64,000 nucleotides of DNA, taken from NCBI RefSeq assembly GCF_009870125.1, contig NC_046683.1, positions 65,859,869 through 65,923,868 on the forward strand, written 5' to 3'. The position numbers and the translations under genes are program-made. The DNA is from Drosophila pseudoobscura. Its lineage: Eukaryota > Arthropoda > Insecta > Diptera > Drosophilidae. The notes beneath the pieces were generated by a model, which saw nothing but the letters and a program-made list of their open reading frames with translations, was not told the origin of the DNA and did not search any database. Below, one piece after another: positions 21,401 to 34,400 of this stretch (position 1 is the first letter of the stretch; each line of letters starts with the position of its first letter).

Positions 21401-21993
21401 TGGCGAAGTGCCGCAGATCTCTTCACGAGATGGCTCAGCAATTTGCTATCAGCCTTATATGGGTCCCGGGTCACCGGGATATCGAGGGCAACTGCATAGC
21501 GGACGAGCTGGCCAGATCTGGCACTACAACCCCCCTTCTCCAAGATAAGGAGGATATTTGTATGCCTATGGCCACCTGCAAGCTCATCATAAAAGAGCAG
21601 TACACGCTACTGATAGACAACAAGTGGCAAACAGGGCCACGTTGTCGCACAGCTCGGCAAACATGGCCGACCATAGACAAGAAGCGCACCTCAGAGCTCT
21701 GCAAACTAGGCAGGGAAAGGTGCAGCGCAGTCATACGTTCCCTCACAGGACACTGGCTAGTAGGCACCCACGCAAACAGGCTAGGTGCCCCATACAATGA
21801 TTTCTGCCGCAGCTGCAGAGACGAGGACGAGGAGGAAACAGTGGAACACCTGTTCTGTTCCTGTCCAGCTCTCAGCAGAAGGAGGCTGCATTACTTGGGC
21901 TCTGCCTTTCTGAACGACATCTCGGAGATGTCCACGCTATGTCCCAGAAAGATCGTCAACTTTATAAGGGCATCTGGATGGGACAACTGTTGA
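18403..21993 (+). CDS. LOA element ORF2 (endonuclease, RT, RNase H)
   Basis: An uninterrupted polyprotein of about 1,196 residues for target-primed reverse transcription. In order: an APE-type endonuclease (residues 1-225) with LLIGCDANAHHTQWGS and DHSFSDHRYI; a reverse transcriptase starting near residue 496 (FRPISLSSFLLKTFERL) with GTPQGGVLSPLLWN and the catalytic YADD at about 656; RNase H at about 915-1040 with FTDGSKLDG, FQAEVTAIREAL, IYSDSQAA and HRDIEGNCIADELA, supplying the acidic residues; and a C-terminal Cys/His cluster CRSCRDEDEEETVEHLFCSC at about 1134. The first ATG in frame is 18403. It lies inside ORF1, so translation by termination-reinitiation or frame change is likely. All key catalytic residues appear intact. 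Confidence 0.93.
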   Translation: MVLRVLQINLHHCKAASAALILRLDASGADVVLIQEPWVVGGKVCGLGTREYKIIVSQNEGKIRTCILARKHLNIFLLHNYSDGDNTAASLELGGHHLRLVASYMAHEEDDPPSDLVRKIASDSERTDKDLLIGCDANAHHTQWGSSDTNVRGESLFSFILNSNLYICNRGNDPTFIIKNRQEVIDLTLVSSKLLDTIKSWRVLGDHSFSDHRYIETILSFDIPKPTDYINPRKANWEKYSTTLEELLPPNAPTCPNTEDNLNRLVYRFTDACNKAFKAACPSTRPRGKKKPPWWSKQLDTLRRTCRTLFNRATRTKEDTHWADYKTSLALYKKETRKAKRASWQKFCSEIEETSEAARLRKVLSKTTPSVGYLKKNDGTWTNSSEESLHILLDTHFPGCTSTEPSHLPREGSVESMDHILTKRNISWAVNSFNPFKSPGPDQVIPAQLQRAGETAINWLHSIFRKILAVCTIPQAWLKARIVFIPKAGKASHSTPKDFRPISLSSFLLKTFERLIGLQLRTTISPQLYSSAQHAYRKGKSTETALHEVISSVEKSLHLKEYSLIAFLDIEGAFNNVTPGAITEALTDLGVDRHLVMLIDQLLIRRTVTSSMGSSTQSRYVNRGTPQGGVLSPLLWNIAVNKILCDLEEGGCKVVAYADDVAIIFAGKYPQTLCDLMTAKLARLSQWTESRGLGLNPSKTELVLFTKKYKVPPLNPPTLNGYRLSFSDSASYLGLVIDKKLSWNLNVKDRVRKATTALYTCKKAIGLKWGMNPSIVRWIYLAIVRPIILYGVTVWWPALAKRTISNQLGKVQRTAALCISGALRTTPNDALNAMLCLQSLDFAGKERAEMAAIRLRDSEQWVPQNIGHSSILNKNNKVPARTDYQVPMEHTETPFSIIIPHRDDWLEGPPGPDGAISIFTDGSKLDGRVGGGIYSEQLNIRQSFRLPDHCSVFQAEVTAIREALYCLHTVTTTATNLNIYSDSQAAIRSLNAISSNSATVAKCRRSLHEMAQQFAISLIWVPGHRDIEGNCIADELARSGTTTPLLQDKEDICMPMATCKLIIKEQYTLLIDNKWQTGPRCRTARQTWPTIDKKRTSELCKLGRERCSAVIRSLTGHWLVGTHANRLGAPYNDFCRSCRDEDEEETVEHLFCSCPALSRRRLHYLGSAFLNDISEMSTLCPRKIVNFIRASGWDNC

Positions 21994-22115
21994 CATGAAG
22001 TCTCATCTGCAGGGAGGGAATGATCCCAAACGGTATCACAACGGGCCGAAACCGGCCTATGTGTGCTGGGCTCCGAGCGAGCTTGGCGGCCGTCTCTACC
22101 TAACCTAACCTAACC

Positions 22116-22127
22116 TAGTTAAGGATA
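22116..22127. repeat. 12 bp target-site duplication, right copy
   Basis: TAGTTAAGGATA follows the CCTAA-repeat tail and matches 16604..16615. The leading TA could be shared with the tail, so the true duplication may be 10-12 bp. Confidence 0.85.
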
Positions 22128-22434
22128 TTTTGATTCCGTTGTCGAATAATAAAATGATTAAATATATACTAATATGTTTCATTAGGAAAAATATTCGGGA
22201 TCCTTTATAAAGGTCGGTTTTACGTCGGGTACATTTTTCCGAATACAGGAAGCCATCACACTGATCGGGTCACAAGTGGCGGAGAGAACAATAAAACAAA
22301 ACTGGCTCGTTGTAGTCTGTTGATAATTGTTCTACAACAAATATTAGAAAAAACTCATTTTCTCCAACGATTTTGGTTGTTGGCCGATTTTTTCATATCT
22401 TCTTTGGTTATATCGTCGAATAGTCGATTCAAAG
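22128..22434. repeat. Non-satellite spacer, copy 2, right part
   Basis: Continues the spacer after the insertion and matches 11398..11733. A run of about 28 bp present in copy 1 (caacaaaagtcctcaacttg and following bases, from about 11650) is missing here. The junction back into satellite also differs slightly, so the two copies have begun to diverge independently of the insertion. Confidence 0.85.
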
Positions 22435-25400
22435 GCAGATCGGGGTGCGGCATGTCTTTCCGTGCTCGGGAGAGTCCTGCCAATCGACTGCCGTTGGGAA
22501 AAAAGATATCAATTTTTTCACGATTTTCGCAAAAAATCATGATGGTTACATCATTAAATTTGCAAAAAATCGGCCTCATTTTCGAAGTCGAGATTTTGAT
22601 GCCGACCGACAGTCTGGATCCTCACGATCCTGGGCGGCTAGGTCCTTCACCGAACGGGCCCTATTTATCTGAGATATAGCCCTCCGAAGATTGGCATATC
22701 ATGAAAATACTGGTTTCTTCTGCACGCTATATCTCTGCAATACGGCAGCCGATCGGGGTGTGGCATGTCTTTCCGTGCTCGGGAGAAACTTGCCAATCGA
22801 CTGCCATTGGAAAAAAGGACTAGGTCCTTCACCGAACGGGCCCTATTTATTTGAGATATAGCCCTCCGAAGATTGGCATATCATGAAAATACTGGTTTCT
22901 TCTGCACGCTATATCTCTGCAATACGGCAGCCGATTGGGGTGTGGCATGTCTTTCCGTGCTCAAGAGAGTCCTGCCAATCGACTGCGATTGGAAAAAAGG
23001 ACTATTTATCTGAGATATAGCCTTCCGAAGATTGGCATATCATGAAAATACTGGTTTCTTCTGCACGCTATATCTCTGCAATACGGCAGCCGATTGGTGT
23101 GTGGCATGTCTTTCCGTGCTCGGGAGAGTCCTGCCAATCGACTGCGATTGGAAAAAAGGACATCAAGTTTTTCACGATTTTCGCAAAAAATCATGATGGT
23201 TACATCATTAAATTTGCCAAAAATCGGCCTCATTTTCGAAGTCGAGATTTTGATGCCGACCGACAGTCTGGATCCTCACGATCCTGGGAGACTAGGTCCT
23301 TCACCGAACGGGCCCTATTTATCTGAGATATAGCCCTCCGAAGATTGGCATATCATGAAAATACTGGTTTCTTCTGCACGCTATATCTCTGCAATACGGC
23401 AGCCGATCGGGGTGTGGCATGTCTTTCCGTGCTCGGGAGAAACTTGCCAATCGACTGCCATTGGAAAAAAGGACTAGGTCCTTCACCGAACGGGCCCTAT
23501 TTATTTGAGATATAGCCCTCCGAAGATTGGCATATCATGAAAATACTGGTTTCTTCTGCACGCTATATCTCTGCAATACGGCAGCCGATTGGGGTGTGGC
23601 ATGTCTTTCCGTGCTCAAGAGAGTCCTGCCAATCGACTGCGATTGGAAAAAAGGACTATTTATCTGAGATATAGCCTTCCGAAGATTGGCATATCATGAA
23701 AATACTGGTTTCTTCTGCACGCTATATCTCTGCAATACGGCAGCCGATTGGTGTGTGGCATGTCTTTCCGTGCTCGGGAGAGTCCTGCCAATCGACTGCG
23801 ATTGGAAAAAAGGACTATTTATCTGAGATATAGCCTTCCGAAGATTGGCATATCATGAAAATACTGGTTTCTTCTGCACGCTATATCTCTGCAATACGGC
23901 AGCCGATCGGGGTGCGGCATGTCTTTCCGTGCTCGGGAGAGTCCTGCCAATCGACTGCCGTTGGAAAAAAGGACATCAATTTTTTCACGATTTTCGCAAA
24001 AAATCATGATGGTTACATCATTAAATTTGCCAAAAATCGGCCTCATTTTCGAAGTCGAGATTTTGATGCCGACCGACAGTCTGGATCCTCACGATCCTGG
24101 GCGGCTAGGTCCTTCACCGAACGGGCCCTATTTATCTGAGATATAGCCTTCCGAAGATTGGCATATCATGAAAATACTGGTTTCTTCTGCACGCTATATC
24201 TCTGCAATACGGCAGCCGATTGGTGTGTGGCATGTCTTTCCGTGCTCGGGAGAGTCCTGCCAATCGACTGCGATTGGAAAAAAGGACTATTTATCTGAGA
24301 TATAGCCTTCCGAAGATTGGCATATCATGAAAATACTGGTTTCTTCTGCACGCTATATCTCTGCAATACGGCAGCCGATCGGGGTGCGGCATGTCTTTCC
24401 GTGCTCGGGAGAGTCCTGCCAATCGACTGCCGTTGGAAAAAAGGACATCAATTTTTTCACGATTTTCGCAAAAAATCATGATGGTTACATCATTAAATTT
24501 TCCGAAAATCGGCCTCATTTTCGAAGTCGAGATTTTGATGCCGACCGACAGTCTGGATCCTCACGATCCTGGGCGGCTAGGTCCTTCACCGAACGGGCCC
24601 TATTTATCTGAGATATAGCCTTCCGAAGATTGGCATATCATGAAAATACTGGTTTCTTCTGCACGCTATATCTCTGCAATACGGCAGCCGATTGGGGTGT
24701 GGCATGTCTTTCCGTGCTCGGGAGAGTCCTGCCAATCGACTGCCATTGGAAAAAAGGACTAGGTCCTTAACCGAATGGGCCCTATTTATCTGAGATATAG
24801 CCTTCCGAAGATTGGCATATCATGAAAATACTGGTTTCTTCTGCACGCTATATCTCTGCAATACGGCAGCCGATTGGGGTGTGGCATGTCTTTCCGTGCT
24901 CGGGAGAGTCCTGCCAATCGACTGCCATTGGAAAAAAGGACTAGGTCCTTAACCGAATGGGCCCTATTTATCTGAGATATAGCCTTCCGAAGATTGGCAT
25001 ATCATGAAAATACTGGTTTCTTCTGCACGCTATATCTCTGCAATACGGCAGCCGATCGGGGTGCGGCATGTCTTTCCGTGCTCGGGAGAGTCCTGCCAAT
25101 CGACTGCCGTTGGAAAAAAGGACATCAATTTTTTCACGATTTTCGCAAAAAATCATGATGGTTACATCATTAAATTTTCCGAAAATCGGCCTCATTTTCG
25201 AAGTCGAGATTTTGATGCCGACCGACAGTCTGGATCCTCACGATCCTGGGCGGCTAGGTCCTTCACCGAACGGGCCCTATTTATCTGAGATATAGCCTTC
25301 CGAAGATTGGCATATCATGAAAATACTGGTTTCTTCTGCACGCTATATCTCTGCAATACGGCAGCCGATTGGGGTGTGGCATGTCTTTCCGTGCTCGGGA

Positions 25401-28400
25401 GAGTCCTGCCAATCGACTGCCATTGGAAAAAAGGACTAGGTCCTTAACCGAATGGGCCCTATTTATCTGAGATATAGCCTTCCGAAGATTGGCATATCAT
25501 GAAAATACTGGTTTCTTCTGCACGCTATATCTCTGCAATACGGCAGCCGATTGGGGTGTGGCATGTCTTTCCGTGCTCGGGAGAGTCCTGCCAATCGACT
25601 GCCATTGGAAAAAAGGACTAGGTCCTTAACCGAATGGGCCCTATTTATCTGAGATATAGCCTTCCGAAGATTGGCATATCATGAAAATACTGGTTTCTTC
25701 TGCACGCTATATCTCTGCAATACGGCAGCCGATTGGTGTGTGGCATGTCTTTCCGTGCTCGGGAGAGTCCTGCCAATCGACTGCGATTGGAAAAAAGGAC
25801 TATTTATCTGAGATATAGCCCTCCGAAGATTGGCATATCATGAAAATACTGGTTTCTTCTGCACGCTATATCTCTGCAATACGGCAGCCGATTGGGGTGT
25901 GGCATGTCTTTCCGTGCACGGGAGAGGCCTGCCAATCGACTGCCATTGGAAAAAAGGACTAGGTCCTTCACCGATGGGGCCCTATTTATCTGAGATATAG
26001 CCTTCCGAAGATTGGCATATCATGAAAATACTGGTTTCTTCTGCACGCCATATCTCTGAAATACGGCAGCCGATCGGGGTGCGGCATGTCTTTCCGTGCT
26101 CGGGAGAGTCCTGCCAATCGACTGCCGTTGGAAAAAAGGACATCAATTTTTTCACGATTTTCGCAAAAAATCATGATGGTTACATCATTAAATTTGCCAA
26201 AAATCGGCCTCATTTTCGAAGTCGAGATTTTGATGCCGACCGACAGTCTGGATCCTCACGATCCTGGGCGGCTAGGTCCTTCACCGAACGGGCCCTATTT
26301 ATCTGAGATATAGCCTTCCGAAGATTGGCATATCATGAAAATACTGGTTTCTTCTGCACGCTATATCTCTGCAATACGGCAGCCGATTGGGGTGTGGCAT
26401 GTCTTTCCGTGCTCGGGAGAGTCCTGCCAATCGACTGCGATTGGAAAAAAGGACTAGGTCCTTAACCGAATGGGCCCTATTTATCTGAGATATAGCCTTC
26501 CGAAGATTGGCATATCATGAAAATACTGGTTTCTTCTGCACGCCATATCTCTGCAATACGGCAGCCGATTGGGGTGTGGCATGTCTTTCCGTGCTCGGGA
26601 GAGTCCTGCCAATCGACTGCGATTGGAAAAAAGGACTATTTATCTGAGATATAGCCTTCCGAAGATTGGCATATCATGAAAATACTGGTTTCTTCTGCAC
26701 GCTATATCTCTGCAATACGGCAGCCGATTGGTGTGTGGCATGTCTTTCCGTGCTCGGGAGAGTCCTGCCAATCGACTGCGATTGGAAAAAAGGACTATTT
26801 ATCTGAGATATAGCCTTCCGAAGATTGGCATATCATGAAAATACTGGTTTCTTCTGCACGCTATATCTCTGCAATACGGCAGCCGATCGGGGTGTGGCAT
26901 GTCTTTCCGTGCTCGGGAGAAACCTGCCAATCGACTGCCATTGGAAAAAAGGACTAGGTCCTTCACCGAACGGGCCCTATTTATCTGAGATATAGCCTTC
27001 CGAAGATTTGCATATCATAAATATACTGGTTTCTTCTGCACGCTATTTCTCTGCAATACGGCAGCCGATCGGGGTGCGGCATGTCTTTCCGTGCTCGGGA
27101 GAGTCCTGCCAATCGACTGCCGTTGGAAAAAAGGACATCAATTTGTTCACGATTTTCGCAAAAAATCATGATGGTTACATCATTAAATTTGCCAAAAATC
27201 GGCCTCATTGTCGAAGTCGAGATTTTGATGCCGACCGACAGTCTGGATCCTCACGATCCTGGGAGACTAGGTCCTTCACCGAACGGGCCCTATTTATCTG
27301 AGATATAGCCCTCCGAAGATTGGCATATCATGAAAATACTGGTTTCTTCTGCACGCTATATCTCTGCAATACGGCAGCCGATCGGGGTGTGGCATGTCTT
27401 TCCGTGCTCGGGAGAAACTTGCCAATCGACTGCCATTGGAAAAAAGGACTAGGTCCTTCACCGAACGGGCCCTATTTATTTGAGATATAGCCCTCCGAAG
27501 ATTGGCATATCATGAAAATACTGGTTTCTTCTGCACGCTATATCTCTGCAATACGGCAGCCGATTGGGGTGTGGCATGTCTTTCCGTGCTCAAGAGAGTC
27601 CTGCCAATCGACTGCGATTGGAAAAAAGGACTATTTATCTGAGATATAGCCTTCCGAAGATTGGCATATCATGAAAATACTGGTTTCTTCTGCACGCTAT
27701 ATCTCTGCAATACGGCAGCCGATTGGTGTGTGGCATGTCTTTCCGTGCTCGGGAGAGTCCTGCCAATCGACTGCGATTGGAAAAAAGGACTATTTATCTG
27801 AGATATAGCCTTCCGAAGATTGGCATATCATGAAAATACTGGTTTCTTCTGCACGCTATATCTCTGCAATACGGCAGCCGATCGGTTTGCGGCATGTCTT
27901 TCCGTGCTCGGGAGAGTCCTGCCAATCGACTGCCGTTGGAAAAAAGGACATCAATTTTTTCACGATTTTCGCAAAAAATCATGATGGTTACATCATTAAA
28001 TTTTCCGAAAATCGGCCTCATTTTCGAAGTCGAGATTTTGATGCCGACCGACAGTCTGGATCCTCACGATCCTGGGCGACTAGGTCCTTCACCGAACGGG
28101 CCCTATTTATCTGAGGTATAGCCTTGCGAAGATTGGCATATCATGAAAATACTGGTTTCTTCTGCACGCTATATCTCTGCAATACGGCAGCCGATCGGGG
28201 TGTGGCATGTCTTTCCGTGCTCGGGAGAAACCGGCCAATCGACTGCCATTAGGAAAAAGGACTAGGTCCTTCACCGAACGGGCCCTATTTATCTGAGATA
28301 TAGCCTTCCGAAGTTTTGCATATCATGAATATACTGGTTTCTTCTGCACGCTATTTCTCTGCAATACGGCAGCCGATCGGGGTGCGGCATGTCTTTCCGT

Positions 28401-31400
28401 GCACGGGAGAGACCTGCCAATCGACTGCCATTGGAAAAAAGGACTAGGTCCTTCACCGATGGGGCCCTATTTATCTGAGATATAGCCTTCCGAAGATTGG
28501 CATATCATGAAAATACTGGTTTCTTCTGCACGCTATATCTCTGAAATACGGCAGCCGATCGGGGTGCGGCATGTCTTTCCGTGCTCGGGAGAGTCCTGCC
28601 AATCGACTGCCATTGGAAAAAAGGACTAGGTCCTTCACCGAACGGGCCATATTTATCTGAGATATAGCCTTGCGAAGATTGGCATATCATGAAAATACTG
28701 GTTTCTTCTGCACGCTATATCTCTGCAATACGGCAGCCGATTGGGGTGTGGCATGTCTTTCCGTGCTCGGGAGAGTCCTGCCAATCGACTGCCATTGGAA
28801 AAAAGGACTAGGTCCTTAACCGATCGGGCCCTATTTATCTGAGATATAGCCTTCCGAAGATTGGCATATCATGAAAATACTGGTTTCTTCTGCACGCTAT
28901 ATCTCTGAAATACGGCAGCCGATCGGGGTGCGGCATGTCTCTCCGTGCTCGGGAGAGTCCTGCCAATAGACTGCCATTGGAAAAAGGACTAGGTCCTTCA
29001 CCGATGGGGCCCTATTTATCTGAGATATAGCCTTCCGAAGATTGGCATATCATGAAAATACTGGTTTCTTCTGCACGCTATATCTCTGAAATACGGCAGC
29101 CGATCGGGGTGCGCCATGTCTCTCCGTGCTCGGGAGAGTCCTGCCAATCGACTGCCGTTGGAAAAAAGGACATCAAATTTTTCACGATTTTCGCAAAAAA
29201 TCATGATGGTTACATCATTAAATTTGCCAAAAATCGGCCCCATTTTCGAAGTCGAGATTTTGATGCCGACCGACAGTCTGGATCCTCACGATCCTGGGCG
29301 ACTAGGTCCTTCAACGAACGGGCCCTATTTATCTGAGATATAGCCTTCCGAAGATTGGCATATCATGAAAATACTGGTTTCTTCTGCACGCTATATCTCT
29401 GCAATACGGCAGCCGATCGGGGTGTGGCATGTCTTTCCGTGCTCGGGAGAGTCCTGCCAATCGACTGCCATTGGAAAAAAGGACTAGGTCCTTCACCGAT
29501 GGGACCCTATTTATCTGAGATATAGCCTTCCGAAGATTAGCATATCTTGAAAATACTGGTTTCTTCTGCACGCTATATCTCTGCAATACGGCTGCCCATC
29601 GGGGTGCGGCATGTCTTTCCGTGCTCGGGAGAGTCCTGCCAATCGACTGCCATTGGAAAAAAGGACTAGGTCCTTCACCGATGGGACCCTATTTATCTGA
29701 GATATAGCCTTCCGAAGATTGGCATATCATGAAAATACTGGTTTCTTCTGCACGCTATATCTCTGCAATACGGCAGCCGATCGGGGTGCGGCATGTCATT
29801 CCGTGCTCGGGAGAGTCCTCCCAATCGACTGCCGTTCGAAAAAAGGACATCAATTTTTTCACGATTTTCGCAAAAAATCATGATGGTTACATCATTAAAT
29901 TTGCCAAAAATCGGCCTTATTTTCGAAGTCGAGATTTTGATGCCGACCGACAGTCTGGATCCTCACGATCCTGGGCAGCTAGGTCCTTCACCGAACGGGC
30001 CCTATTTATCTGAGATATAGCCTTCCGAAGATTGGCATATCATGAAAATACTGGTTTCTTCTGCACGCTATTTCTCTGCAATACGGCAGCCGATCGGGGT
30101 GCGGCATGTCTTTCCGTGCACGGGAGAGACCTGCCAATCGACTGCCATTGGAAAAAAGGACTAGGTCCTTCACCGATGGGGCCCTATTTATCTGAGATAT
30201 AGCCTTCCGAAGATTGGCATATCATGAAAATACTGGTTTCTTCTGCACGCTATATCTCTGAAATACGGCAGCCGATTGGGGTGTGGCATGTCTTTCCGTG
30301 CTCGGGAGAGTCCTGCCAATCGACTGCGATTGGAAAAAAGGACTATTTATCTGAGATATGGCCTTCCGAAGATTGGCATATCATGAAAATACTGGTTTCT
30401 TCTGCACGCTATATCTCTGCAATACGGCAGCCGATTGGGGTGTGGCATGTCTTTCCGTGCTCGGGAGAGTCCTGCCAATCGACTGCGATTGGAAAAAAGG
30501 ACTATTTATCTGAGATATAGCCCTCTGAAGATTGGCATATCATGAAAATACTGGTTTCTTCTGCACGCTATATCTCTGCAATACGGCAGCCGATTGGGGT
30601 GTGGCATGTCTTTCCGTGCACGGGAGAGGCCTGCCAATCGACTGCCATTGGAAAAAAGGACTAGGTCCTTCACCGATGGGGCCCTATTTATCTGAGATAT
30701 AGCCTTCCGAAGATTGGCATATCATGAAAATACTGGTTTCTTCTGAACGCCATATCTCTGAAATACGGCAGCCGATCGGGGTGCGGCATGTCTTTCCGTG
30801 CTCGGGAGAGTCCTCCCAATCGACTGCCGTTCGAAAAAAGGACATCAATTTTTTCACGATTTTCGCAAAAAATCATGATGGTTACATCATTAAATTTGCC
30901 AAAAATCGGCCTCATTTTCGAAGTCGAGATTTTGATGCCGACCGACAGTCTGGATCCTCACGACCCTGGGCGACTAGGTCCTTCACCGAACGGGCCCTAT
31001 TTATCTGAGATATAGCTCTCCGAAGATTGGCATATCATGAAAATACTGGTTTCTTCTGCACGCTATATCTCTGCAATACGGCAGCCGATTGGGGTGTGGC
31101 ATGTCTTTCCGTGCTCGGGAGAGTCCTGCCAATCGACTGCGATTGGAAAAAAGGACTATTTATCTGAGATATAGCCTACCGAAGATTGGCATATCATGAA
31201 AATACTGGTTTCTTCTGCACGCTATATCTCTGCAATACGGCAGCCGATCGGGGTGTGGCATGTCTTTCCGTGCTCGGGAGAAACCGGCCAATCGACTGCC
31301 ATTAGGAAAAAGGACTAGGTCCTTCACCGAACGGGCCCTATTTATCTGAGATATAGCCTTCCGAAGTTTTGCATATCATGAATATACTGGTTTCTTCTGC

Positions 31401-34400
31401 ACGCTATTTCTCTGCAATACGGCAGCCGATCGGGGTGCGGCATGTCTTTCCGTGCTCGGGAGAAACCGGCCAATCGACTGCCATTAGGCAAAAGGACTAG
31501 GTCCTTCACCGAACGGGCCCTATTTATCTGAGATATAGCTCTCCGAAGATTGGCATATCATGAAAATACTGGTTTCTTCTGCACGCTATATCTCTGCAAT
31601 ACGGCAGCCGATTGGGGTGTGGCATGTCTTTCCGTGCTCGGGAGAGTCCTGCCAATCGACTGCGATTGGAAAAAAGGACTATTTATCTGAGATATAGCCT
31701 TCCGAAGATTGGCATATCATGAAAATACTGGTTTCTTCTGCACGCTATATCTCTGCAATACGGCAGCCGATCGGGGTGCGGCATGTCTCTCCGTGCTCGG
31801 GAGAGTCCTGCCAATCGTCTGCCATTGGAAAAAAGGACTAGACCCTTCACCGATGGGGCCCTATTTATCTGAGATATAGCCTTCCGAAGATTGGCATATC
31901 ATGAAAATACTGGTTTCTTCTGCACGCTATATCTCTGCAATACGGCAGCCGATTGGTGTGTGGCATGTCTTTCCGTGCTCGGGAGAGTCCTGCCAATCGA
32001 CTGCCATTGGAAAAAAGGACTAGGTCCTTCACCGAACGGGCCGTATTTATCTGAGATATAGCCTTCCGAAGATTGGCATATCATGAAAATACTGGTTTCT
32101 TCTGCACGCTATATCTCTGCAATACGGCAGCCGATCGGGGTGCGGCATGTCTCTCCGTGCTCGGGAGAGTCCTGCCAATAGACTGCCATTGGAAAAAAAG
32201 ACTAGGTCCTTCACCGATGGGGCCCTATTTATCTGAGATATAGCCTTCCGAAGATTGGCATATCATGAAAATACTGGTTTCTTCTGCACCCTATATCTCT
32301 GCAATACGGCAGCCGATCGGGGTGTGGCATGTCTTTCCGTGCTCGGGAGAGTCCTGCCAATCGACTGCCATTGGAAAAAAGGACTAGGTCCTTCACCGAT
32401 CGGGCCTTATTTATCTGAGATATAGCCTTCCGAAGATTGGCATATCATGAAAATACTGGTTTCTTTTGCACGCTATATCTCTGCAATACGGCAGCCGATC
32501 GGGGTGCGGCATGTCTCTCCGTGCTCGGGAGAGTCCTGCCAATAGACTGCCATTGGAAAAAAGGACTAGATCCTTCACCGATGGGGCCCTATTTATCTGA
32601 GATATAGCCTTCCGAAGATTGGCATATCATGAAAATACTGGTTTCTTCTGCACGCTATATCTCTGCAATACGGCAGCCGATCGGGGTGCGGCATGTCTCT
32701 CCGTGCTCGGGAGAGTCCTGCCAATCGACTGCCATTGGAAAAAAGGACTAGACCCTTCACCGATGGGGCCCTATTTATCTGAGATATAGCCTTCCGAAGA
32801 TTGGCATATCATGAAAATACTGGTTTCTTCTGCACGCTATATCTCTGCAATACGGCAGCCGATTGGGGTGTGGCATGTCTTTCCGTGCTCGGGAGAGTCC
32901 TGCCAATCGACTGCCATTGGAAAAAAGGACTAGGTCCTTCACCGATCGGGCCTTATTTATCTGAGATATAGCCTTCCGAAGATTGACATATCATGAAAAT
33001 ACTGGTTTCTTCTGCACGCTATATCTCTGCAATACGGCAGCCGATCGGGGTGTGGCATGTCTTTCCGTGCTCGGGAGAGTCCTGCCAATCGACTGCGATT
33101 GGAAAAAAGGACTAGGTCCTCCACCGATCGGGCCCTATTTATCTGAGATATAGCCTTCCGAAGATTGGCATATCTTGAAAATACTGGTTTCTTCAGCACG
33201 CTATATCTCTGCAATACGGCAGCCGATCGGGGTGCGGCATGTCATTCCGTGCTCGGGAGAGTCCTGCCAATCGACTGCCATTGGAAAAAAGGACTAGGTC
33301 CTTCACCGATGGGACCCTATTTATCTGAGATATAGCCTTCCGAAGATTGGCATATCATGAAAATACTGGTTTCTTTTGCACGCTATATCTCTGCAATACG
33401 GCTGCCGATCGGGGTGCGGCATGTCTTTCCGTGCTCGGGAGAGTCCTGCCAATCGACTGCCATTGGAAAAAAGGACGAGGTCCTTCACCGAACGGGCCAT
33501 ATTTATCTGAGATATAGCCTTGCGAAGATTGGCATATCATGAAAATACTGGTTTCTTCTGCACGCTATATCTCTGCAATACGGCAGCCGATCGGGGTGCG
33601 GCATGTCTCTCCGTGCTCGGGAGAGTCCTGCCAATCGACTGCCATTGGAAAAAAGGACTAGACCCTTCACCGATGGGGCCCTATTTATCTGAGATATAGC
33701 CTTCCGAAGATTGGCATATCATGAAAATACTGGTTTCTTCTGCACGCTATATCTCTGCAATACGGCAACCGATTGGGGTGTGGCATGTCTTTCCGTGCTC
33801 GGGAGAGTCCTGCCAATCGACTGCCATTGGAAAAAAGGACTAGGTCCTTCACCGATCGGGCCTTATTTATCTGAGATATAGCCTTCCGAAGATTGACATA
33901 TCATGAAAATACTGGTTTCTTCTGCACGCTATATCTCTGCAATACGGCAGCCGATCGGGGTGTGGCATGTCTTTCCGTGCTCGGGAGAGTCCTGCCAATC
34001 GACTGCGATTGGAAAAAAGGACTAGGTCCTCCACCGATCGGGCCCTATTTATCTGAGATATAGCCTTCCGAAGATTGGCATATCTTGAAAATACTGGTTT
34101 CTTCAGCACGCTATATCTCTGCAATACGGCAGCCGATCGGGGTGCGGCATGTCATTCCGTGCTCGGGAGAGTCCTGCCAATCGACTGCCATTGGAAAAAA
34201 GGACTAGGTCCTTCACCGATGGGACCCTATTTATCTGAGATATAGCCCTCCGAAGATTGGCATATCATGAAAATACTGGTTTCTTCTGCACGCTATATCT
34301 CTGCAATACGGCAGCCGATCGGGGTGTGGCATGTCTTTCCGTGCTCGGGAGAGTCCTGCCAATCGACTGCCATTGGAAAAAAGGACTAGGTCTTTCACCG

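Larger units (their letters stand above)
16616..22115 (+). mobile_element. Full-length LOA-clade non-LTR retrotransposon
   Basis: An intact, apparently recent LINE-type element of about 5.5 kb flanked by a 12 bp direct duplication. It has a 480 bp 5' UTR, ORF1 (17097..18443), ORF2 (18403..21993) overlapping ORF1 in another frame, a 120 bp 3' UTR and a tail of CCTAA-type repeats at 22097-22115 instead of poly(A). An APE endonuclease, a reverse transcriptase and an RNase H domain in one ORF2, with a DUF4780-like ORF1, point to the LOA clade. Bilbo and Trim of obscura-group flies are its best-known members. Neither ORF carries a stop or frameshift, so it could be mobile. The exact family name cannot be set without a search. 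Confidence 0.9.
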
